A program made the translations under genes and the position numbers. Below are positions 31,397-41,586 of a stretch of 64,000 bases of DNA, in pieces (position 1 is the stretch's first letter; every line of letters starts with the position of its first letter). This stretch comes from Euptelea pleiosperma (Eukaryota; Streptophyta; Magnoliopsida; Ranunculales; Eupteleaceae): positions 29,080,154 to 29,144,153 of the forward strand of contig CM068552.1 of assembly GCA_035048495.1 (NCBI GenBank), written 5' to 3'. The notes beneath the pieces were generated by a model, which was not told the origin of the DNA, did not search any database, and worked only from the letters and a program-made list of their open reading frames with translations.

Positions 31397-34300
31397 AACT
31401 CAATCTTAATTAATTACTTTTTGTAATTTAAACTCAATCTTAATTACTTTTTTTTTGGTTTTTTTTGCATGGACTGGAGTGAATGGAACACTTCGCACCG
31501 GACCTCCGTTGTTGAGGAAAATTCATTAATGACAACGCTAATTAGGAGAAGAACGAGGGTCTAAGTTTTGTTCCCTTGCTTGCAACACTTCATGACATTG
31601 ATTCGATGGTCCTGAAATATATAACATGTATGAAAATCTTGACAATGCTGGGAATATAAACCAAGGTTTTAAATGGTCTGTCCATTATAATGTTATAACA
31701 GTCTCTAAATATTTTCCGTTATGACATATGGCCGTTATAATGAGTCACATCTGAGTCTGACGCACAGTATAACGGCCGTTACAATGGGCCACATCTTAAT
31801 CCACAAATAAAACTAGGGACTTATAGACTCTTATTATTGTTCATCTCTCAATTGTTATATTTAAGTGAGACAATAACTTGGAGATACAACCAAGGTTTAA
31901 AAAGGGCTGTCATAATGGTATAAAGGAGCGCCAACGTTACCATTTTTTCTGTTATAACGGCCGTTATAACAGGTTATAACTCACAGGGGCAAAAATGAAA
32001 AATAATGGCACCAAAATTCAAAATTTAAAACTTGAATTTCAAAATTTCAATGAACTCTAAATGAAATAACAGCTGTTATTTTAGCAAATATTTTTCAGAA
32101 AATAAAGGACGTTATTTTTGTTAATTAATTATAATGGAAAATAACGATCGTTATAACAAAAATAACGGCGGTTATTTTTTGAGAAAACAGTACATTATGT
32201 CATGGAGGAGGTCGAAATCTGTTACAACGGCCGTTTTTTAATTAAACCATGGATACAACTCTTTTGACATTGCATCTGTTTATTTACCCTTATTTGAAAA
32301 ATCTGAACCCTTGAACTTGATAGATTGTAGATTCAGTTTATAGTAGAACCCAAGCTTAATAAAATAAAGGAAAAATTACTTTTAAGTCCATATTTACAAA
32401 AAATACCAACCATTTAGTCCCCTCTACAAAACTATATGGACACTTTGGTTTAATTGTCTGCCCATTAAGGCTTTTCTTTTGAAATGCTCATACTACCCTC
32501 TAGCTAATATCAGTTTGAATTGATAGTATCATTTGATTTGAGGTTTGACTGATAACACAGTATCGTACGTCAGTTTTGTCCAGCTCATTCCCTCCATTTT
32601 CTTGCTCTTGAGCTTTTTTCCCTCAATTTCTTTCTTCCACAGCTTTTTTCCTCTATTTTCTTGCTTTAGAGCTCTTTCCCTCCATTTTCTTCTTTTATAA
32701 CTCTTTGCAACTCATTTATACTCCATTCAATGTGAAGAAAGATGAAGGTGGTGCAAGTTTAAATATTTCCTTCCAGTTATCTATTTTATAGCATCCCGAT
32801 TATCCTCTACAGTTCTTTGCAACTTGTCTATGTGCCATTGAAGGTGAATAAAGAAGGCGACACTAGTTTCAAGGGTTAGTTAAGAAAGAAGAAGGTGAAG
32901 ATGGAACAAAGAAGAAGTTGAAGAAGATGGTTGCAACTTTAATTTTCGTTAAGCAACAATCTTCAAGGAAGAAGCTGAAGAAGATGAATATCACTTTCAT
33001 TTTCGTCAAACAAGAATCGTCTCTCAAGTTTTAGTAATGATATTCATGAAATTGGTTGAACCAAGACCATTTTCCCCAAACCGGTTGAATCAGTACCATT
33101 TTCACAAAACTGGTTGAACCAGTACCATTTTCATAATGTATGTATCTATTTACAGTGTGAGTATTGAGCTCAACTTAGTTAAAACACTAACACAGTTAGA
33201 ATAATGAAAAGATGATGAGAAAATGCATCTCAACGAAGAAGAACCCATGTAACAACGTTGAAAACTGAACAATTTTTTTTTCTAAACCGGTTGAACCAGT
33301 ACCATTTTCATGAAACATGTATTCGTTTTCGATTTGAGTATTGAGCACAACTTAATTGAATCACTAACAAAATTAGATGATAATTAAGAGAAGATAAGAA
33401 AATGCACAACGAAGAGGAACCCCTGTAGCAATAGTAAATCAGACAAAATTCTGTCAAAGGAATCGTTCGACTTGATCGAACTAGTACCATTTTCACAATT
33501 TTGTTTTCAGTTTGAATACTAAACCTTAAAATCTACAAGCAAAGCTTCATCTTCATGACTGTTTCTATTTTATAAGACATGTTTAAAAATCCGTTTCACT
33601 CTCAATACCTTATCTATTTTTCTAACCATTTTATTAAGTCGGTATTTTATTTCAAGTTTGAGTATTGAGCTCAAACTGGTTGAACCAACACCATTTTAAT
33701 TTCAGTGAATTAGTTGAACCAGTAACAATGATGAAATGAATGTCAAAAGTTTTTCAAAGGAATTAATTCTTCAAGCATCGTAAATGAGGAATTGTACCAG
33801 TGTCAGTCAGGGATAAGGATAAGGGCATTGTCATCTTTTCATTTTGATTTAAAATATATTTAATAGTAAAAGTAACCAAAGAAGACTTATTGGTCCACCA
33901 AGCCATAAAGCACGACTAAATTGGGCAGAATTTTTTTCTATGGTTAGATGCGACCAACGTGTTCGTTACTACAGTTTTTATGGTAATTCTCGCTAAAATA
34001 AAGGGAAAATTACTTTTAAGTCTATATTTACAAAAATACCGACCATTTAGTCCCCTCTACAAGACTATGGACACTTTGGTTTAATTGTCTGCCCATTAAG
34101 GCCTTTCTTTTGAAATGCCCATACTACCCTTCAGCTAATATCAGTTTGAATTGATAGTATCATTTGATTTGAGGTTTGACTGACGACACAGTACCGTACG
34201 TCAATTTTGTCCAGCTCCTTCCCTTTATTTTCTTGTTCTTGAACTCAATCTTAATTACTTTTTTTAATTTAAACTCAATCTTAATTACTTTTTTTTTGGT

Positions 34301-37085
34301 TTTTTTTGCATGGACTGGAGTGAATGGAACACTTCGCACCGGACCTCCGTTGTTGAGGAAAATTCATTAATGACAACGCTAATTAGGAGAAGAACGAGGG
34401 TCTAAGTTTTGTTCCCTTGCTTGCAACACTTCATGACATTGATTCGATGGTCCTGAAATATATAACATGTATGAAAATCTTGACAATGCTGGGAATATAA
34501 ACCAAGGTTTTAAATGGTCTGTCCATTATAATGTTATAACAGTCTCTAAATATTTTCCGTTATGACATATGGCCGTTATAATGAGTCACATCTGAGTCTG
34601 ACGCACAGTATAACGGCCGTTACAATGGGCCACATCTTAATCCACAAATAAAACTAGGGACTTATAGACTCTTATTATTGTTCATCTCTCAATTGTTATA
34701 TTTAAGTGAGACAATAACTTGGAGATACAACCAAGGTTTAAAAGGGGCTGTTATAATGGTATAAAGGAGCGCCAACGTTACCGTTTTTTCTGTTATAACG
34801 GCTGTTATAACAGGTTATAACTCACAGGGGCAAAAATGAAAAATAATGGCACCAAAATTCAAAATTTAAAACTTGAATTTCAAAATTTCAATGAACTCTA
34901 AATGAAATAACAGCTGTTATTTTAGCAAATATTTTTCAGAAAATAAAGGACGTTATTTTTGTTAATTAATTATAATGGAAAATAACGATCGTTATAACAA
35001 AAATAACGGCGGTTATTTTTTGAGAAAACAGTACATTATGTCATGGAGGAGGTCGAAATCTGTTACAACGGCCGTTTTTTAATTAAACCATGGATACAAC
35101 TCTTTTGACATTGCATCTGTTTATTTACCCTTATTTGAAAAATCTGAACCCTTGAACTTGATAGATTGTAGATTCAGTTTATAGTAGAACCCAAGCTTAA
35201 TAAAATAAAGGAAAAATTACTTTTAAGTCCATATTTACAAAAAATACCAACCATTTAGTCCCCTCTACAAAACTATATGGACACTTTGGTTTAATTGTCT
35301 GCCCATTAAGGCTTTTCTTTTGAAATGCTCATACTACCCTCTAGCTAATATCAGTTTGAATTGATAGTCTCATTTGATTTGAGGTTTGACTGATAACACA
35401 GTACCGTACGTCAGTTTTGTCCAGCTCATTCCCTCCATTTTCTTTCTTCCACAGCTTTTTTCCCTCAATTTCTTTCTTCCACAGCTTTTTTCCTCTATTT
35501 TCTTGCTTCAGAGCTCTTTCCCTCCATTTTCTTCTTTTATAACTCTTTGCAACTCATTTATACTCCATTCAATGTGAAGAAAGATGAAGGTGGTGCAAGT
35601 TTAAATATTTCCTTCCAGTTATCTATTTTATAGCATCCCGATTATCCTCTACAGTTCTTTGCAACTTGTCTATGTGCCATTGAAGGTGAATAAAGAAGGC
35701 GACACTAGTTTCAAGGGTTAGTTAAGAAAGAAGAAGGTGAAGATGGAACAAAGAAGAAGTTGAAGAAGATGGTTGCTACTTTAATTTTCGTTAAGCAACA
35801 ATCTTCAAGGAAGAAGCTGAAGAAGATGAATTTCACTTTCATTTTCGTCAAACAAGAATCGTCTCTCAAGTTTTAGTAATGATATTCATGAAATTGGTTG
35901 AACCAAGACCATTTTCCCCAAACCGGTTGAATCAGTACCATTTTCACAAAACTGGTTGAACCAGTACCATTTTCATAATGTATGTATCTGTCTACAGTGT
36001 GAGTATTGAGCTCAACTTAGTTGAAACACTAACACAGTTAGAATAATGAAAAGATGATGAGAAAATGCATCTCAAAGAAGAAGAACCCATGTAACAACGT
36101 TGAAAACCGAACAATTTTTTTTTCTAAACCGGTTGAACCAGTATCATTTTCATGAAACATGTATTCGTTTTCGATTTGAGTATTGAGCACAACTTAATTG
36201 AATCACTAACAAAATTAGATGATAATTAAGAGAAGATAAGAAAATGCACAACGAAGAGGAACCCCTGTAGCAATAGTAAATCAGACAAAATTCTGTCAAA
36301 GGAATCGTTCGACTTGATCGAACTAGTACCATTTTCACAATTTTGTTTTCGGTTTGAATACAAAACCTTAAAATCTACAAGCAAAGCTTCATCTTCATGA
36401 CTGTTTCTATTTTATAAGACATGTTTAAAAATCCGTTTCACTCTCAATACCTTATCTATTTTTCTAACCATTTTGTTAAGTCGGTATTTTATTTCAAGTT
36501 TGAGTATTGAGCTCAAACTGGTTGAACCAACACCATTTTAATTTCAGTGAATTAGTTGAACCAGTAACAATGGTGAAATGAATGTCAAAAGTTTTTCAAA
36601 GGAATTAATTCTTCAAGCATCGTAAATGAGGAATTGTACCAGTGTCAGTCAGGGATAAGGATAAGGGCATTGTCATCTTTTCATTTTGATTTAAAATATA
36701 TTTAATAGTAAAAGTAACCAAAGAAGACTTATTGGTCCACCAAGCCATAAAGCACTACTAAATTGGGCAGAATTTTTTTCTATGGTTAGATGCGACCAAC
36801 GTGTTCGTTACTACAGTTTTTATGGTAATTCTCGCTAAAATAAAGGAAAAATTACTTTTAAGTCCATATTTACAAAAATATCGACCATTTAGTCCCCTCT
36901 ACAAGACTATGGACACTTTGGTTTAATTGTCTTCCCATTAAGGCCTTTCTTTTGAAATGCCCATACTACCCTCCAGCTAATATCAGTTTGAATTGATAGT
37001 ATCATTTGATTTGAGGTTTGACTGACGACACAGTACCGTACGTCAATTTTGTCCAGCTCCTTCCCTTTATTTTCTTGTTCTTGAG
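31397..37085. repeat. 2.84-kb direct tandem duplication (two units)
   Basis: Unit 1 (31397-34241) and unit 2 (34242 to about 37085) align in the same orientation with a constant offset of 2841 bp, for example GCATGGACTGGAGTGAATGG at 31467 and 34308. Differences are sparse. Each unit holds a proximal part rich in CGTTATAACGG words and a distal repeat of about 1.64 kb. The junction at 34241 joins CTTGTTCTTGA to ACTCAATC, consistent with unequal exchange. No gene is inside; identical small open frames at 33308 and 36150 are a by-product. Confidence 0.93.
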
Positions 37086-38482
37086 CTTTTTTTCCCTCCA
37101 TTTCCTTCTTCCACAACTTTTTTTCATCTATTTTCTTGCTTCATATCTCTTTCCCTTAATTTTCTTCCTTTATAACTCTTTGCAACTCATTTATACTCCA
37201 TTCATGGTGAAGAAAGATGAATGTGGTGCAAGTTTAAAGATTTCTTTCAAGTCATCTATTTTATAGCATCTTGATTATCTTCTACAGTTCTTTGCAACTT
37301 GTCTATGTGCCATTGAAGGTGAATAAAGAAGGTGACGCTGGTTTCAAGGGTAAGTTAAGAAAGAAGAAGGTGAAGATGGAACAAGGAAGAAGCTGAAGAA
37401 GATGGTTATTACTTTAATTTTCGCTAAGAAAGAATCTTCAAGGAAGAAGCTGAAGAAGATGGTTATCACTTTCATTTTCATCAAGCAAGAATCGTCTCTC
37501 AAGTTTTAGTAATGATATTCACGAAGTTGGTTGAACCATGACCATTTTTCCCAAACCGATTGAATCGATCATTACCATTTTCACAAAATTGGTTGAACCA
37601 GAGCCATTTTCATGATGTATGTTTCTGTTTACAGTTTGAGTATTGAGCTCAACTTAGTTGAAACACTAACACAGTTAGACTATAATGAAAAGATGATGAG
37701 AAAATGCATCTCAACGAAGAAGAACCCATGTAACAATGTTGAAAACCGAACGAATTTTTTTTCTAAACTAGTTGAACCAGTACCATTTTCATGAAACCTG
37801 TATTCGCTTTCAATTTGAGTATTGAGCACAACTTAGTTGAATCACTAACAAAATTAGATGATAATTAAGAGAAGATAGGAAAAGACACAACGAAGAGGAA
37901 CCCCTGTAATAATAGTAAATCAGACAAAACTTTGTCAAAGGAATAGTTCAACTTGATCGAACCAGTACCATTTTTACGATTTTGTTTTCAGTTTGAATAC
38001 TAAACTTTAAAATCTATAAGCAAAGCTTCATCTCCCTGACTGTTTCTATTTTATAAGACATGTTTAAAACTCTGTTTCACTCTCAATACCTTATCTATTT
38101 CTTTAACCATTTTGTTAAGTTGGTATTTTATTTTAAGTTTGAGTATTGATCTCAAACTGGTTAAACCAACACCATTTTAGTTTCAGTGAATTAGTTGAAC
38201 CAGCAACAATGGTGAAACGGATGTCAAAAGTTTTTCAAAGAATTAATTCTTTAAGCGTCGTAAATGAGGAATTGTACCAGTTTCGGTCAAGGATAAGGAT
38301 AAGGGCATTGTCATCTTTTCATTCTGATTTAAAATATATTTAATAATAAAAGTAACCAAAGAAGACTTATTGGTCCACTAAGCCATAAAGCATGACTAAA
38401 TCGGGCGAATTTTTTTTCTACGGTCAGATGCGACCAACATGTTCGTAACTATGACTTTTATGGTAATTCTCGCTAAAATAAA
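32361..38482. repeat. 1.64-kb sub-repeat, three full copies and one truncated
   Basis: The copies start at AAAATAAAGG-type boundaries: 32361-33994 (full), 33995-34241 (first 240 bases only), 35202-36836 (full) and 36837-38474 (full). Spacing is 1634-1638 bp. Each copy begins AAAAATTACTTTTAAGTC and ends GGTAATTCTCGCT. There is no protein coding. Within each copy the word GGTTGAACCAGTACCATTTT recurs several times. Confidence 0.92.
33054..33740. repeat. Iterated GGTTGAACCAGTACCATTTTC motif inside the sub-repeat
   Basis: In the first full sub-repeat the motif or a close variant starts at about 33054, 33083, 33112, 33289, 33470, 33678 and 33711. The core GGTTGAACC is an imperfect palindrome and is followed by ACCATTTT. 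The same set is conserved in the copies at about 35895-36560 and 37525-38200. Confidence 0.8.
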
Positions 38483-38491
38483 GGCTCAGGC

Positions 38492-38643
38492 TCTAAGGAC
38501 TCATCTTTTCACTCGTGTACATAGACCGTGGATTCCGAGAATCCAACGATGGTTTTGGTTTGGCAAAAAGTGATGCCAGCTCAAGCTATCGACCATTCGT
38601 TGGATTCTCGGAATCCACGCCCGAGAACACGAGTCCCCTAAGC
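38492..38643. repeat. Foldback with a perfect 22-bp inverted repeat
   Basis: CGTGGATTCCGAGAATCCAA and two more bases (38527-38548) are exactly inverted at 38598-38619, with a 49-bp loop. The stem continues outward imperfectly through CACTCGTG/ACACGAG and CTAAGGACTC/GAGTCCCCTAAG. Non-coding; about 2.95 kb upstream of gene B. Confidence 0.85.
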
Positions 38644-38869
38644 CCGACACTAAAATAAATGGGCAACAACAGTGCCAAATCTGGAGTAGGATAGGGCCGG
38701 GCTTGCAAACAGTGGTAGAGCCAGGGGGAGGGTGGGTAGTAACTTCGAACTTTTGCACATCCTGAGGTGGTCTACAGTTTGAGCTAGTGCAACACTTACG
38801 TTACTCACCCTCAACTTCAATGTTTGACCCATCCCTTTGTGGACCACATTATTTGCCGCGTGAAGCACT

Positions 38870-39130
38870 CTTAGAGACCACTGACCGCATGGATGTTTGA
38901 CCCACCCCTAGGTGGACTTATATACCAAAAATGACCCTTATAAGTGTTTTCTAACCTTTGGATCTAAGTATCCCAAATTATGTTTGAATCCAACGGTTAA
39001 AAATATTCTCAAGAAAAATAGTCAAATTCAACTGTTGAAAATACTAATCAGGCTGGTTTTTGGTCTATGGGTCCACCTAGTGATGGGCCAAACATCCATA
39101 CGGTCAGTGGTCTCTAAGAGTGTGTCATGT
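38870..39130. mobile_element. Foldback MITE, GACCGTATGGATGTTT family
   Basis: The left arm (CCACTGACCGCATGGATGTT, then CCACCCCTAGGTGGAC) and the right arm (GGTCCACCTAGTGATGGGCC, then ATCCATACGGTCAGTGG) are inverted copies. No coding. Confidence 0.75.
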
Positions 39131-39206
39131 GGCCCATACTATGGTTCGTCATGACCGATGTCTGTCATCACAGATTTACTCAAAAAATTAGCTCCGAGCG
39201 AGAATA

Positions 39207-40345
39207 ATTAAAACGGAAAATTACATAAACAAAAATAAACTTAAATGTATTTATAAAAGTAAAAAAACTTTTTGAAATTTACAAAAAAAGTAACTAAACA
39301 TTCTTTTTCTCAAAGTTAAATTTGACACTGATAAACGCCCTTTAAAAGAGCATCTGTCAGGAGAAAACAATATTTCAAAGAACATATTCACCTGTCACTT
39401 CACTCTCTCCCTCTAAACCCTCTTCTCCTGCCATTTCTCCTCTCTCTCCGGTTGCTCCTCTTCGGCGAACTCTCCCTCTCTTGCCCGGTGTCCTCACGTG
39501 CGCCCTCCATACGTCCGATCTAGTTTTCGGCGGTCTCCTCGAAACAGGTATGTTGTTGTATTTTTGTTTTCCTATTTTTTTTTCAAGGGGTGTGCTCGGA
39601 TAGACATCCATGCAGCCTTGGGCCTAGATGGCAGCGGTGACTAACAAAAATCGTGCTTCCGCATTTGAAAAAGTTTTAGTCATACCTTGTTACATCTTTT
39701 TCTTTTTTTTTTGGGTCGGACTCTTGGGACCTCCATTTTTGACACCCATTTTGGCGTACTCACACAGAAGATGAATCAATGGCTGATTTTTGGTGAGGAT
39801 GATCTCCTCACCATATAGATCACCCCCCTACAAAAAATCAGACCATTTTGAAATCTGTAACCCTGCCAAATGTGGTTTTCAAGTTACATGGTAAATATCG
39901 ACAGTTCATAATTCTTCAACTTCTACACCAGTCTATGAATATCAGAATGATTTGAATTTTTGTGAGATTCATCATCCTCACCAAACGTTCTTTCAAAGGG
40001 AGTTTCCTAGGAAGAAACGTCTTTCAAAAAACACATCGAGTAAAAATGTCATTTAAAAGAGCGTCTGTCAGGTGGCAGAGACTTTTTTTTATAAGCATGT
40101 GCCATTGACAAACGCCCTTTTTTTTTAAAAGTATGTGCCACCGACGTCTGTCAGGTAAAAGCGTTATTTGAAAGAGCGTTTTCTCTGACAGACGCTCTTT
40201 TAAAGGGTGTCTGTTAGTGTCAGATTTGACTTTGAGAAAATGTTCTTTGAAAGAACGTTTAGTTACTTTTTTGTAAATTTAAAAAAAAATTATTTTTGTA
40301 AATACATTAAAGTTTATTTTTGTTTATGTAATTTTTCGTAATTAA
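39207..40345. mobile_element. Long-TIR (Mutator/Pack-MULE-like) foldback carrying a GC-rich fragment
   Basis: Arms of about 190 bp are inverted. The left arm runs from TAATTAAAACGGAAAATTAC to GAGCATCTGTCAGGAGAAAA; its inverse complement starts near 40345. Between the arms, 39385-39548 is GC- and CT-rich, unlike its surroundings, and ends in ACAGGTATGT, which looks like an exon end with a splice donor. I infer capture of a host 5' exon, not yet identified. The element also contains remnants of two other MITE families (39612-39700 and 39713-39985). Confidence 0.7.
39713..39985. mobile_element. 3'-truncated copy of the long-TIR MITE seen at 16615-17005
   Basis: It starts GGGTCGGACTCTTGGGACC and continues through GAAGATGAATCAATGGCTGA and ACCAGTCTATGAATATCAGA in the same order as the 16.6-kb copy, but ends at CATCCTCACCAAA without the right terminal repeat. 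Confidence 0.75.
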
Positions 40346-41366
40346 AAAGTTAGTGAGCTTTAATTGCTTATTTCTACACGAAGCAGAAACACAGTTAGGA
40401 CCTCTAATTGTGATGAAAGATAAGCACGTGTATGCATATATTTTTGAGCATAAAATCGGTGTAGGACCGGCATATCGTGTCATTTGGTATTTGTCAAACA
40501 GAAAAGTTGTGATATCTCGGGGATCAATCTCTACGCACATGTTCATGATCTGGACTATCCAATTAATGGATCAATTATTGGCATTATTTTGGTTGCAAAG
40601 TTCCAAGTGTAGAAAATCACCATTCAACCCGATTTTTGTTATGTACGTCCTCCTAAGGATGGGCGAAACATCCATACGGTGAGTGGGCCTAAAAAGTGTG
40701 CCATGTGCTATATTCTTAGATATACGGGTGTCAACATTCATGGTGCAAGTGGGTCCAAAAAGGCGTGCCACATGTAGGCTTCTTCAAGTCATTATTTCTT
40801 ACATTTTCCTAGTGGGTGGCCAAAATCAATAGAAATATTTTTTATTTCTAATAAACCCTAGCATTCAAAATCAATAGAAATTGGGGTCCACCGAGAGTAT
40901 CGTTTCTAAGAGGTACCACCATATGTCCTAGCACACATTTGTGGATTGCAAATAATTAATTAACAACGTCCGCTGAAATAATGGCAGGCTGCAAACTAAA
41001 CTCACAGTTAGGTGGCTGTCAGTTTTTTATTTGTTTATTTTTTTAAAATAAACGATAGCCGCCAGGATTGAATATAGCCTGGCTCAATCTTGGGATCCCG
41101 ATCCGGATCGGAGGGTAGATAGCTCGTCTCGGATCGGCTCGCTCGAGATGACGCGAGAGTTGAAGAAGAACAGTGCATCTCGGGCGAGACAACCCCATTT
41201 CAGAATCAGATCGCCTAATCCAGAACGGGATTGGCCAAGATTTCGAACCATGATCTTGGTCAATATCCATGTCCATCCCACATCGCACTCAGAGCTTAAA
41301 GAGGCTTCGGGATATTTTAAGGCTATTTGTGGATTAGATTTGGATTGATTCATTGAACAACAGGCA
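40346..41366. other. Spacer upstream of gene B
   Basis: One end of the foldback MITE family lies at about 40570-40690 (GGGCGAAACATCCATACGG). The rest is unassigned. Homology to gene A's upstream region starts at about 41367. Confidence 0.5.
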
Positions 41367-41507
41367 ATCTTGTAGGGTTAGGACAAATGGAAAATGGTTG
41401 TGATTGGTCTACTCACGGCATGATGAAGAAAAGCATGTGGTACAAAGGGGGAGGGAGAAAATAATAAGAATACCACATCTTTTCCCGTACGACTTTCCTC
41501 CCCTCCT

Positions 41508-41517
41508 CTATATATAA
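41508..41517 (+). promoter_or_regulatory. TATA box of gene B
   Basis: CTATATATAA lies about 75 bases before the ATG in a pyrimidine-rich leader, a typical plant TATA placement. Gene A has a changed version at the same aligned position. Confidence 0.6.
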
Positions 41518-41586
41518 TCGACATCTTTTTCCAATCCCATATCACTCGACCCGCATCTATCTCTGTGTGCTTCTTTTAAGTTAGAG

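Noticed and set aside
33308..36338. Two identical 62-codon minus-strand frames
   Set aside because: Identity comes from the 2.84-kb tandem duplication, not from protein constraint; no domain is visible.
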